Position numbers and translations under genes: made by a program | NCBI RefSeq assembly: GCF_025399795.1 | Contig: NZ_JAODTZ010000005.1 | Span: 62,001-126,000, forward strand | Source: Streptomyces rhizosphaerihabitans | GTDB taxonomy: Bacteria > Actinomycetota > Actinomycetes > Streptomycetales > Streptomycetaceae | Length of the DNA: 64,000 nt | Reading direction: 5' to 3' | The notes under the pieces: model-generated | Told to the model about the DNA's origin: nothing | Seen by the model: the letters and a program-made list of their open reading frames with translations, nothing else | Database searches by the model: none | In this document: positions 42,886 through 51,987 of the stretch, one piece after another | Layout of the letters: each line of letters starts with the position of its first letter | Position numbering within the stretch: position 1 is the stretch's first letter

Positions 42886-43145
42886 CAGCCGCAAATGGCG
42901 GTGATCAGCTCCTTCGGGGAGCGCTGGCATCCGGAGACGGTGTGCCGGATGCTGGCCAACTCGTCCCATTAGCGCCGACACTCGTCAACACGGCCCGGTA
43001 CTCCCGAAGCCTCCGCCGACGACACGAGATGTCAGTGGCCAGCGACATGGGCTGTGTACCGTCCAGACGGACGATTCGACAGGTCAATGTTGCTCATGGC
43101 AGCTGGGCGGAGGTGTCCTTTTCTGCGGAAGAGCGTTGTCAGCTC
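42886..43145. other. Non-coding region with a short coding scrap
   Basis: A plus-strand stretch reads QMAVISSFGERWHPETVCRM then LANSSH-stop (about 42894-42972), apparently the end of an interrupted gene. Nothing else supported. Confidence 0.3.
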
Positions 43146-43448
43146 ATGATCACGATGAAGCGTCATCTTGCCGCCCTGGCCTTTGCCGGGGTTCTTGCTC
43201 TGGGTGTTGCCGCCGGACCGTCGGCAGCCGATGAACCCCCGGCAGCCGGTGGGCAACCCGTCCTGACCGAGCTGTCTAACACACTCCGCCATCTGAATTG
43301 CGAGGTCGGGGCGACCAGTACGCTCGGCGAACGCCTTCTTGAGTGCGAAGGCGGCAAATGGGCTGTGAAGGACTGCGGGAAGAGGAAGATCGCCACCCTC
43401 ATCGGTGGAGTGGGCAAGTGCACGGCAAGGTACGCCAGCGCGTTCTAA
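43146..43448 (+). CDS. Small secreted cysteine-containing protein
   Basis: 100 residues. Sec signal peptide MITMKRHLAALAFAGVLALG with cleavage after GPSAA or SAADE. The mature domain has four Cys in HLNCEVGAT, LLECEGG, VKDCGKR and GKCTAR, likely two disulfides. An ATG three codons later (43155) is an alternative start. Family unknown. Confidence 0.65.
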   Translation: MITMKRHLAALAFAGVLALGVAAGPSAADEPPAAGGQPVLTELSNTLRHLNCEVGATSTLGERLLECEGGKWAVKDCGKRKIATLIGGVGKCTARYASAF

Positions 43449-43596
43449 CCGCGGCTAGGTCGCTCAGGCCGTAGGCGCCGACGACGTACAGCGGCAAAGC
43501 GATCACGGAGCGTACAGGCGCACGATCTGGCCGACGAGGGGTCGGGCAGCGGCCACCCACCTGCCTTTGAAGACTCAGGCGACGGGCCGCTCCCGC

Positions 43597-43815
43597 TCAA
43601 TCCACAATGCCGCAATCGACGATGCTGATCGTCGCCTTGGTCTTCCCCGATGGGCTTCCCAACCTCTCAATCTTCGTCACGAGGTCCATGCCCTCGACCA
43701 CCTCGCCGAACACGACGTGTGCGCCGTCCAGCCAGGAGGTCACCACGGTCGTGATGAAGAACTGCGAGCCGTTGCTGTTCTTGCCCTTGTTGGCCATGTT
43801 GAGCCCCGTGTAGTT
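43597..43815 (-). pseudogene. Eukaryotic-type cyclophilin, C-terminal fragment
   Basis: About 66 residues after an internal Met: [40 protein letters not shown] and [20 protein letters not shown] ending DCGIVD. This is the second half of a CypA-like peptidyl-prolyl isomerase. The [18 protein letters not shown] and WLDGxHVVFG motifs belong to the eukaryotic-type branch. The first about 100 residues, including the catalytic Arg-Phe strand, are missing. The break is near 43815, next to another truncated gene. Confidence 0.85.
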
Positions 43816-43844
43816 ACTCAGCGTTACTCACCACTTGGCGGCAG

Positions 43845-44504
43845 CTATACGAGAACTGGGCCGGTACGGGTGGTGTGCTGGTAGTCGGTGGCGTTGGACG
43901 CGCACGTCCAGTAGATCTCGTCGCGGCCGCCGCCCTGGTCACCGGCCGCCTCATAGCAGTGGAACCCTCCCCACTCCAGACGGGCCCGGAACGGTGCGAC
44001 CGCCTGATCGCTGGCCTCGTCGTCCCCCGCGCCGGTGAAGCCGGTGACGCCGTACCCGTACTCGGCCAGCGCCGCGGTGAACTCCGGCGTGTCGATGCCC
44101 TCGCCCGCGGCGAGCCTGTCCCGGTCCACCACCGCCATGTTCGGCATGGCCATGATCTGCGGCAGCAGCTCGGTCAGCGCGGCCCTGTACTCCTCAAGGC
44201 CGTACCCCTGCTGCAGGCTGCGGGAGGTCACCGCCTGCGGCACCAAGGCCACCGCCAGGCCCTCCTCGCCGCGCTGCTCACGGTAGAGGCGCCCGACCGC
44301 GGACACTTCGCCCTCACCCAGGACCCTTTGCAGCGGCTCCAGGATCGAGCGCTCCAGCCCGGTCAGCTCCAGCCCCTGCTCCGCCCGCGCCGCCGCGTGC
44401 AGCCACACCCCGGTCAGCAGGTTCACCGGCCCACTCCGGCGCAGCGCCGCCCCCCGGGCCCCCTTGCTGTCCTGCCCGGACAGCAGGCTCTTCCACCGGT
44501 CCAT
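43845..44504 (-). CDS. Hypothetical protein, probably 3' truncated
   Basis: 219 residues from ATG 44504 with AGGAACGG upstream. Helical first half (ERSILEPLQRVLGEGEVSAV, GYGLEEYRAALTELLPQIMA). The second half ends with ARLEWGGFHCYEAAGDQGGG and RDEIYWTCAS, a block found in Streptomyces proteins that continue into a beta-rich domain. Here it stops shortly after, beside the cyclophilin fragment, so the C-terminal domain appears lost. Function unknown. Confidence 0.5.
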   Translation of the reverse strand: MDRWKSLLSGQDSKGARGAALRRSGPVNLLTGVWLHAAARAEQGLELTGLERSILEPLQRVLGEGEVSAVGRLYREQRGEEGLAVALVPQAVTSRSLQQGYGLEEYRAALTELLPQIMAMPNMAVVDRDRLAAGEGIDTPEFTAALAEYGYGVTGFTGAGDDEASDQAVAPFRARLEWGGFHCYEAAGDQGGGRDEIYWTCASNATDYQHTTRTGPVLV

Positions 44505-44883
44505 CCGTTCCTGGCTGGTGCTCGCATCCACGCCCAAGACGACCTCCGCCTGTCGTGCCGCCGTACGGCTGACGCCTACGGCCCGGCGCACGCAACCCTA
44601 GGGACGCCGGAGCACTCTCCCGCCTGCGGCACCGGTAATTCACCCGTGACAGTGAGTAGTGGACGGCGGAAGCTGACACGCGCGCCGGCCCGGACTCCTC
44701 AGCGTGCACCGTGGAGGACTGCCGACCGGCACCGGCCGCGCCGCCGCACACACCCTCCGGGCAGTGCTTCATCGCAGAGGCCGAGGCCGGGGCACACCAC
44801 CGGCATGAGCCGAATACCAAGATCGTCCCTTGGCGCCAATGGCCGCCCGGCCCTTACAGGCCCGAGGCGAAGTGACAAGCACT
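44505..44883. other. Non-coding gap
   Basis: No supported gene between the truncated hypothetical gene and the IS5-type element. Confidence 0.4.
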
Positions 44884-45745
44884 ATAAGAGGTCATCTCAT
44901 TTGGCTTGTTCGATAGTCTGTGGGTGTGGGGATCGTTGAGCGGCTGGTGCCGGATGAGTTGTGGGAGTTGTTCCAGCGGGTGGTGCCGGAGGCACCGAGC
45001 CGGCCTCAGGGCGGTGGTCGGCGGCGGCACGGTGACCGGGAGGTGCTGGCTGCGATCGTGTTCGTGGCCACGTCGGGCTGCACGTGGCAGCAGCTTCCGT
45101 CCGCCTCGTTCGGGCCTTCGGGAGCCACTGCTCACCGGCGTTTCACGGAGTGGTCCAAGGCCCGGGTGTGGGCGAAGCTCAATCGCCTGGTCCTTGACGA
45201 GCTCGGCTCCCACGGGGAACTGGACTGGTCCCACCGCGTGATCGACTCGGTGAACATGCGAGCCCTGAAAAAGGGGATCTGACAGGTCCGAATCCTGTGG
45301 ATCGCGGTAAGTACGGGTCGAAGATCCATTCGATCACCGAGCGGACCGGACTTCCTCTGGCAGTCGGCATCTCGGGTGCGAACATGCATGACAGCCAGGG
45401 TCTGGAGCCGCTCGTGCGGGGCATCCCGCCGATCCGCTCACTGCCGCGGTCCGCGCCGCCGCAGGCCCGGCAAGCTGCACGGCGATAAGGGCTACGACTA
45501 CCGCCACCTGCGGCAATGGCTCCGCAGTCGGGGCATCACGCATCGCCTGGCCCGGCGCGGCATCGAGTCCTCCACCCATCTGGGCCGTCACCGCTGGGTC
45601 GTGGAGCGGTCCGTCGCCTGGCTCGCCGGCTGCCGCAGACTCCACCGCCGCTACGAACGCAAGGCCGAACACTTCCTCGCCTTCGCCGCCATCGCCTGCA
45701 CCCTCATCTGCTACCGCCGACTCACCAAATGAGATGACTTCTTAT
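44884..45745 (+). mobile_element. IS5-type insertion sequence
   Basis: 21-bp terminal inverted repeats at 44884-44904 and 45725-45745 with one mismatch (left ATAAGAGGTCATCTCATTTGG). It encloses a transposase gene in three frame blocks. The right end lies inside the 3' end of a toxin-like gene. Size 862 bp is typical of small IS5-group elements. Confidence 0.8.
44920..45732 (+). pseudogene. IS5-family transposase with frame breaks
   Basis: First block: IVERLVPDELWELFQRVVPE, EVLAAIVFVATSGCTWQQLP and LDWSHRVIDSVNMRALKKGI, then TGA. The next continues DRGKYGSKIHSITERTGLPL and ANMHDSQGLEPLV. After a shift near 45450 it resumes KLHGDKGYDYRHLRQWLRSR, RRGIESSTHLGRHRWVVERS and FAAIACTLICYRRL. A natural -1 shift between two ORFs is known in this group, but here one junction has a stop and the other a second shift, so it is probably inactive. 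Confidence 0.75.
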
Positions 45746-45986
45746 CGGCCGTCTCAGCGTCGTGGACTCGGTATAGGATGCTGATGCGGTCGCCTGTGTC
45801 GGCAGTGGGCTCGGTGGTGATCTGCCGTAGATCGGCGCCGGTGATCGGTTCGCGGCTGGTGACGGCGTTGCGCGGGTCCTCGGCGAGGAGCGCCAGGACC
45901 TCATGCACGGCCTTACGTCCGGGACCGCTGAGCTGGGCGAATTCCTCGTAGAGCCGCGGTGGCACAAGGACGGTCCATCGGGTCAC
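45711..45986 (-). pseudogene. RelE/ParE-like toxin cut by IS5-type element
   Basis: From GTG 45986, overlapping the antitoxin stop by four bases: TRWTVLVPPRLYEEFAQLSG, RKAVHEVLALLAEDPRNAV and ISILYRVHDAE, a RelE-like layout (helix, helix, strand pair). From about 45745 the sequence belongs to the IS terminal repeat, so the last strand and any catalytic residues there were replaced. Toxin activity is doubtful. Confidence 0.6.
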
Positions 45987-46315
45987 GCGGCCGTGCCTCG
46001 CCCATCGAGGTAGGCGAACAGTTCGTCGACCGGCCGGGCATCGGCGGTGCCGTCCAGTGAGGAGCGGACGGCGGCCGCTACCTCGGGGCGGGTCGCGAAC
46101 GCCACCGTTCGACGGTAGCGGCTGATGACCTCGTCCTGAGCTGCGCCGAACCGCGCGGCGTCCAACTCGGCGTTGAACGCTGCAAGAGTCGTCGGGCTGA
46201 TCACGGCGAGCGCGGCGCGGAGTTCCGCCAGGGTCTGGGGCCCTTCGTGGGCCTCCAGCCTGTGCGGGTCTGCGTAGGCGGCTCGCGGGCTCGGCTCGTG
46301 CGGCAGTGCGCTCAT
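45983..46315 (-). CDS. DUF6247-like antitoxin
   Basis: 110 residues from ATG 46315 with GGAGGTCA upstream. Contains TLAELRAALAVISPTTLAAF, NAELDAARFGAAQDEVISRY and RRTVAFATRPEVAAAV, the pattern of actinobacterial DUF6247 proteins encoded next to RelE-like toxins. Antitoxin and toxin overlap by four bases. The partner gene is damaged by an IS5-type insertion, leaving this as an orphan antitoxin. Confidence 0.65.
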   Translation of the reverse strand: MSALPHEPSPRAAYADPHRLEAHEGPQTLAELRAALAVISPTTLAAFNAELDAARFGAAQDEVISRYRRTVAFATRPEVAAAVRSSLDGTADARPVDELFAYLDGRGTAA

Positions 46316-46626
46316 GGATTGACCTCCGTCGTGATGCGTCTCCCCCGGTACGCGGTCGGCCCGACCGTCGTGCAGGGTCCGGGAGAGATAGAGGAGAACC
46401 GCCCTTCGACACGGATAATGACGGTTCGGCGCGTCCAGCCGAGGGGCCCCAGTCGTCTTTTCTGGCCCGCCACCGCACACCGCACACCGCACTCAAGGAC
46501 GGGCGTTCCACAACGCCCCTTGGCTCCGACGTGCGGTGTCCTTGCGCGGGGGGCACTCTGGAAGGGACCTTACCTGAGGCAGACGCCCGGCCTGCAGAGC
46601 TGATCTGTCCGCGCCGGAGGCGACGC

Positions 46627-48960
46627 ATGGAGGATCTGGCCGTGGCATCGGACGACGCGCTGCTCGTCATCGACGCAGCGGGTGTCATCGTCGGGTGGCG
46701 CCAGGAGGCCAGGTCCCTGTTCGAGCTCGGTGCAGACTTCGCTGTCGGCCGTTCCGTCGTGGAGCTGCTGACCGCGGTATGGGACCCGGCCGGCGCCGGG
46801 GCGGAGCGCCGTTCGGACAGGGCAGCGGCGGTTCCCGGGCTCGCGGTGAAACCCGTGACGTTGCGCGATGGCCGGTCGGGCTGGGGCGTCTGGCTGCTGC
46901 GTCCGGATGAGGGGCGGGGTGCCGACGCACGGGGGCAGGCGGTGTTGACGGCACTGTTCACCCAGTCGCCCATCGGGATGCAGGTACTGGATCCCGATCT
47001 GCGCGTCCTGCAGGTGAACACAGCGGCAGCGGGGATGAGTGCAGTCGAGCCCGCAGACGTGCTCGGCCGCCGGCTCGGCGACGTGGTGCATCTGTCCGAC
47101 CCTGAAGAGACCGTGGCGATGCTGCACGACGTGCTCGCCACCGGCGAACCTGCGCTGGACAGGCTCGTACGCGGCCGCCCGCCCCACGACCCCGCGCACG
47201 AGCACGTGTACTCCGTCTCCGTGTTCCGGCTCCAGGACGCGGACGGCCGGGTGCTGGGCCTGTCCACGGCGATGGTGGACGTCACCATCCGCGAGCGGGC
47301 CCTCGCTCACGCCCGAATCCTCAACGACGTGCGAGAGCGCCTGGGGCACACGCTCGAGCTGGACACCACCTGCGGGGAACTCGTCGAGATCCTGGTGCCC
47401 ACGTTCGCCGACGCCGCAGAAGTCGACCTGCTGGACCCCGTCGTGCGGGGCGATGACCCCCCGCCCGGGCCCGTGGGACCCGCCATACCCCTGCGTCGGA
47501 TGTCCCTCGCCACGGCGGCCCCTCAACGGGACTCACTTGGCACCGGTACGGGTCCCTTTAGATTTCCAGGGGCCTGGCTTCAGGCCCTGACCGACCTGCG
47601 CCCCCAGCTTGTCACGTACCAGCCGGACGAAACCCCCGACCACCATGCGCAGGCGTCTCACGCGCAGGGCTCGCACTCTGCCATGGTCATCCCGATGACG
47701 CTGAGGAACGGCGTACTGGGAATACTGAGTCTCTACCGTTCTCCCGGCCGCGACCCGTTCGTGGACCAGGATCTCGGCCTCGCGCTGGAGGTCGCTGGAC
47801 GGGCCTCGCTGCACGTTGACAACGCGCGCCGCTACGCCCGAGAGCACACCATCGCCCTGACGCTGCAGCGCCGTCTCCTGGCCCAGCGCCCAGCGCCGCA
47901 GGCAGTCGTGGAGAGCGCCCACTTCCATCACTCGGTCGATGCCGGCGGCTGGTTCGACGTCTTTTCGCTGTCCGGTGCGCGGATCGCCTTCACCGTCGGT
48001 CGCGTCTCGGGTACAGGCATCCACGCCGCCATGGCGATGGGTCAGCTGCGCACCGCCATCCACACCCTGGCATCACTGGACCTGGAACCTGACGAACTAC
48101 TCGCCCGCCTCAACGGGACCGTGTCCCGACTTGCCGCCGAACGCGCCCGCCTGCCGACCAGCGACCCTCTGCAAAACCAGACACTGACCGCCGACTGCCT
48201 CTACGGGATCTACGATCCCCTGGCCCTGAGCTGCACCCTCGCCCTCGCCGGTGGCCCGCAACCGGTACTCGCCCACCCCCATAGGGCCGTCGAGACCATC
48301 GATGTTCCCGTCGCTCCCCCGCTGGGCGGCGGCGAAGACACCTTCGCCAGCACCCGTCTGGACCTCCCCGAGGGAAGCATCATCGCTCTCTACACCGACG
48401 CGTTCCTTCCCTCGAGCGAGGCAGAAAGGAAGACCAGCCAGGACCGCCTGCGGCAGATCCTCGCCCAAAGCACCCGACCCCTGGGCGACCTGCGCGACGA
48501 GGTTATGCGCACCGTCCCCGCCCTTGCCCCCGGCACCGACGCGGTGCTGCTCCTCGTGCAAACCCAGGCACTCGAACCCGGCCTCGTCGCCACCTGGGAC
48601 CTACCCGCCGAACCCGCGGCCATCGCCACTGCCCGCGCCCGCACACGGCGTCAACTGACCCAATGGAACCTCGACGAGCTCTCCCTCACCACGGAGCTCA
48701 TCGTCAGCGAACTGGCCACCAACGCCATCCGCTACGGCACCCCTCCCATCACCCTCCGCCTGATCAACAGCGGCCGTACGCTCACCTTCGAGATCAGCGA
48801 CTCCAGCCCCGTCTCACCACACCTTCGCCACGCCCAGACCACCGACGAGGGCGGACGCGGCCTTTTCATCTGCGCCGAACTCGCACAGAACTGGGGCGTC
48901 CGCTTCAGTGACAACAGCAAGACCATCTGGACGGAACAGGAAAGTCCCCACCTGGCATAG
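46627..48960 (+). CDS. PAS-GAF-SpoIIE-HATPase signalling protein
   Basis: 777 residues from ATG 46627, preceded by GGAGG. Order: PAS-like (1-100), PAS (about 105-225, with QSPIGMQVLDPDLRVLQVN), GAF (about 235-400), SpoIIE/PP2C-like (about 404-650) and RsbW-type HATPase (about 655-777, ELIVSELATNAIRYG and GGRGLFICAELAQNWG). The layout is that of Streptomyces partner-switching regulators acting on anti-sigma antagonists. Odd: the phosphatase metal motifs are altered. The usual GGDWYDV reads AGGWFDV, the usual GDVxGHG reads GRVSGTG, and YTDG reads YTDA. It may be a pseudophosphatase that signals through its kinase-like domain. Confidence 0.85.
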   Translation: MEDLAVASDDALLVIDAAGVIVGWRQEARSLFELGADFAVGRSVVELLTAVWDPAGAGAERRSDRAAAVPGLAVKPVTLRDGRSGWGVWLLRPDEGRGADARGQAVLTALFTQSPIGMQVLDPDLRVLQVNTAAAGMSAVEPADVLGRRLGDVVHLSDPEETVAMLHDVLATGEPALDRLVRGRPPHDPAHEHVYSVSVFRLQDADGRVLGLSTAMVDVTIRERALAHARILNDVRERLGHTLELDTTCGELVEILVPTFADAAEVDLLDPVVRGDDPPPGPVGPAIPLRRMSLATAAPQRDSLGTGTGPFRFPGAWLQALTDLRPQLVTYQPDETPDHHAQASHAQGSHSAMVIPMTLRNGVLGILSLYRSPGRDPFVDQDLGLALEVAGRASLHVDNARRYAREHTIALTLQRRLLAQRPAPQAVVESAHFHHSVDAGGWFDVFSLSGARIAFTVGRVSGTGIHAAMAMGQLRTAIHTLASLDLEPDELLARLNGTVSRLAAERARLPTSDPLQNQTLTADCLYGIYDPLALSCTLALAGGPQPVLAHPHRAVETIDVPVAPPLGGGEDTFASTRLDLPEGSIIALYTDAFLPSSEAERKTSQDRLRQILAQSTRPLGDLRDEVMRTVPALAPGTDAVLLLVQTQALEPGLVATWDLPAEPAAIATARARTRRQLTQWNLDELSLTTELIVSELATNAIRYGTPPITLRLINSGRTLTFEISDSSPVSPHLRHAQTTDEGGRGLFICAELAQNWGVRFSDNSKTIWTEQESPHLA

Positions 48961-49180
48961 ATCCCCCTCGTTCGCTGCCGCCCTCTCTGGCCGCGGTCTC
49001 CCCGTCTTCACAGTGCCCTCCGGGAGTTGGTCGGGATGGGAAGGAGTCCGACGGTTGAGGTTGCGCACTGATCAAGAAGCAGAAACAGCTCAGTCCTGCA
49101 GGCTGACGCCGGTCAGACACCCGACTCCGAGCACTCCGCTTACGCTCGCACCGGCAAGGCACATGGCCTCCTTCGCCGCG

Positions 49181-49438
49181 TCACCCGGAGGGAACCGGCC
49201 CTTCGCCCACAAACAGGACCAGCAAACGGCCCCGACGATCGAGGCCACTCCGGCCTGCAGGACGAATCCGCCGTTCCTCGCCATCGGGAAAGCGAAGCCG
49301 CGCCTCCCCACTCGACCGCAGTGCCACCGCCAAGCGCACCGGCACACCCCGCAGAACGCCACCCCACTCCGCAGGAACAGCAGGGGAAAGCTCCCCCAGC
49401 TCCACATCGACCGCTACACGCTCTTCCAACATAGTCAC
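49181..49438 (-). CDS. Small hypothetical protein
   Basis: 85 residues: MTMLEERVAVDVELGELSPA, VPAEWGGVLRGVPVRLAVAL and DGEERRIRPAGRSGLDRRGR. Weak SD. No family recognised and it may not be expressed. Confidence 0.35.
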   Translation of the reverse strand: MTMLEERVAVDVELGELSPAVPAEWGGVLRGVPVRLAVALRSSGEARLRFPDGEERRIRPAGRSGLDRRGRLLVLFVGEGPVPSG

Positions 49439-49695
49439 CGTTCCACCGTGCCCACTGCCAAGCTCCCCCGCGACCGCGCATCAGGTGGACATCACCTCCG
49501 CCACGGCCGCCGCCATGTCATGACCGGATCAGGAACCGGCACTGATCACCGAATCTTCGTCTCACAGCACAGGCACAAGGTGGCTTGCCGCGTCGATGTA
49601 CATCTTGGCTGTTGTCGGGGCTGAGCGCCTGGGCCTGGAGGTGGTCATGCAGCACGCTTGGTAGATAGAGAACAAGCTTAGAAGGTAGGACAAGC

Positions 49696-49900
49696 TCAGC
49701 CGGTGTCGTCCGGTACGTCGACCGTGAGGCCGCCGTGCTGGCCGACCTTCCAGACCAGGCCCCAGGACTCGATCAGCTTCCCTGATCGTCTCGGGCCCGC
49801 CGTTCTCCAACGCGTGCAGGAGCGCGAGTTGCCTGCCTTTGAGCCGCTCGGGGGGTAGCTGGGAAGGGTCTCCGACGACTTCTTGGTACCAGGCTGCCAT
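49696..49900 (-). pseudogene. Short hypothetical gene with frameshift
   Basis: First frame: MAAWYQEVVGDPSQLPPERL, KGRQLALLHALENGGPETIR. Second frame from about 49785: LIESWGLVWKVGQHGGLTVD and VPDDTG-stop. Joined, it gives a coherent small alpha-beta protein of about 67 residues. AGGTGAG precedes the ATG. A single-base frameshift by mutation or sequencing. Confidence 0.5.
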
Positions 49901-50169
49901 GGTGATTCTCACCTGTGAGCGGGCTTTTGACGTGCCATGCGTGCCTCCGGGGCGTGACGGTCAAGGCAACTTTGCCGGGTTAACGGCGAGGCGGGACAGA
50001 TGGCATCGGGCTCGTGCCTCAACTTCTTCGCGGTCCTCGTCCTGGTCTGCTTCCTCTCGGCGCTGCTTAAGGCTCCCGGCTTCCTGACAACTGTCCGCAC
50101 GCCCCGTCGCCCGCCGCGTATTCGGTCCTCCGGCCCTTGCCCCCGAGAAACGAGCGGGCAGCCGGGCCA

Positions 50170-50430
50170 GCGCGGCTAGCCTGGCCAATGATCTGGAGCT
50201 GACGCGAGCCGAGTTGGCGACCGCTCGCGAGAGCGGGGCCGCCTCAAAGAGGCCGTTCAGCGGCACCTGGGACAGCAACTGCACCAGATCGGAGCGAAGG
50301 ACCTCGCAGCCCGCAACAACGAGCTCCGGGCGGCCGACAAGGACCTGGAGAAACGACTCGCCGCCACCGAGGCCTACAGAATGCCTTGCAGGAGGCTCAA
50401 GACGACCTGCCATGATGCGAGATCAAAATC
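50170..50430 (+). pseudogene. Coiled-coil remnant (DUF6262-like)
   Basis: Frames read SLANDLELTRAELATARES, then RGRLKEAVQRHLGQQLHQIG, AKDLAARNNELRAADKDLEK and RLAATEAYR. The charged heptad pattern with an L-x-R-x-L-G turn resembles DUF6262 proteins that accompany integrases in actinobacterial elements. Frameshifts and no start. Remnant. Confidence 0.35.
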
Positions 50431-50494
50431 GCCCAGGCTGATGTTCGGATGCCGACTTCGGATACCAGAACCATGCCGCAGTGAGCAGCAGGCT

Positions 50495-51450
50495 TTAGCG
50501 GCGTTTGGAGAGCTGCACTTGGAGGCGCTCGCAGTTTACCAGCATATCCATCAAATGAAGGAAAGGAAGGTAGCAGAGGTCTCCGGGAATCACCCCCTCG
50601 TGGACAAAGAGAAGACTGCGGTCGAGAGGATCCTCCTCGATCTTGCCGAATGAATGAGCGCTGTTCCGGTCCAGACGAATGTACATCTGAACGGCCTTAT
50701 CCCAGGAGATGTTTTGCGGACCGCCCTTCCCCGGCATTTCAATCAGCCCGTCGGTGGAGTAGTGACGGCTTCTGGTGATGAATCCGTCCCGCACCTCTTC
50801 CAGGGCTCGCGCTGCACGCTCGCACAGGGGAAGCGTCGCTTCGGCGACTGGTGAAGACAGTGTCTCGCGTAGCCTCTCCAAGACTTTACGGACTTTGCTG
50901 GGATTGGTCGCGTTGTCGAACGCGTTCCATCCCATTCCCTCCAGGCAATCGAGTGCATCGTATGCCGCGCGCAGGGCACACTGTGACCGTTCGACCGCAT
51001 GGCCTCGCCTGTGTCACGGTAGAGGCGCCCCAGGCTCGCGATGAAGGCGAGGTTGCGGGTCGGCGCATAGAAGCCCTGTTCATCTTTGAAGCCAGCAGGG
51101 TCAGTGGCAATGCGGAGGAGTTCGGCGGAGCGTTGCACCCACCAGCTGAGATACGGACCCGTACTGTCCACGCTGGGGGTGATCGCGCGCCCCTTTGAAT
51201 TATCGAAGCATGCCGTTGGGAGGAGCGCATCAGTGAGGCGATTGCTTGGCCAATCCGCATCATTCAGCGCCTGACCAAACAGCCAGACACCACATGCGAG
51301 CAAGCGGGCAGCCGCTACACCAAGCACTTTCGGAGACGCCGCGGAGAGCGCTGGAAGTACGAACGTGAGTGCACCGATAGAAACATCCTGCGTGAGTCCT
51401 TGAGCGGCAGGGAAAAGCTTGCCGACTTCTCCGCCTATTGTCGACTTCCT
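50495..51450 (-). pseudogene. Large gene remnant, frameshifted and 5' truncated
   Basis: The upstream part reads STIGGEVGKLFPAAQGLTQD, VSIGALTFVLPALSAASPKV, LTDALLPTACFDNSKGRAIT, YLSWWVQRSAELLRIATDP and RNLAFIASLGRLYRDTGEAM. Near 50970 the frame shifts to MGWNAFDNATNPSKVRKVLE, REVRDGFITRSRHYS-like sequence and LDRSLLFVHEGVIPGDLCYL, ending at 50495. About 300 residues joined, no start codon, unknown family. It is AT-richer in places than its neighbours. Confidence 0.5.
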
Positions 51451-51596
51451 CCGCACCGCCCGAACTGGAGCCCGCCGAACGCGCCGTGCTCGACCAGGGC
51501 GTGGCCGTCCGGGTGGTCGTACGCCCTCACCGCCCGCGTCACCCGTGCGGCGGGACCGCCCAGGGGGGTGGGTCACCCCGCGTGCGACCCCTGCGT

Positions 51597-51780
51597 CTTG
51601 GGAATTGCCGAGGCCGGACGGACGGCGGTGATCCGGCGCAGCATGTCCGGCCGCCGTATCAGGAGCGCACGGCGGCCCGTGACCACCATCTCCTTGTCGC
51701 GCAGCTCCCGCAGCAGGCGCTACACCATCTCGCGGCAGACGCCCGTCGCGGACTGGCGCGAGGGCGGCTGGAGCGTTCCT
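51597..51780 (-). pseudogene. Crp/Fnr-type HTH remnant
   Basis: Minus strand reads RQSATGVCREMV, a stop, then RLLRELRDKEMVVTGRRALL and IRRPDMLRRI, the winged-helix end of a Crp/Fnr regulator. The cAMP-binding domain is absent and an internal TAG is present. Confidence 0.5.
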
Positions 51781-51987
51781 TCATGCCGCCTCGCCGTGCC
51801 GCCGGTACCGATTCACCCAGCGGGCGGCGGTGGCGTGGCCGACCTGGAAACGTTCTGCGGCCCGCCGTAACGGCCGGCCGCCCTCGACGACACAGCGTGC
51901 CAGACGCAACCTGCCGGTCGGCGCCAGCGGGGCATTACGGTGGGAGACGAGGGCCTCCTGCGGTCGGGTGTAGATGTCGCAATCCAC
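51781..51987 (-). pseudogene. IS481-family transposase N-terminal remnant
   Basis: 68 residues: after MDCDIYTRPQEAL comes VSHRNAPLAPTGRLRLARCV, RPLRRAAERFQVGHATAARW and VNRYRRHGEAA, the first HTH of IS481 transposases. The rest is missing; the frame is cut where the Crp remnant begins. The element's outer end probably lies near 52010. Confidence 0.6.

Noticed and set aside
45280..45300. tRNA-like TPsiC-type string (GGTCCGAATCCTG)
   Set aside because: It lies inside the IS5-type transposase coding sequence and no cloverleaf can be built around it. No tRNA or rRNA gene was found in the window.
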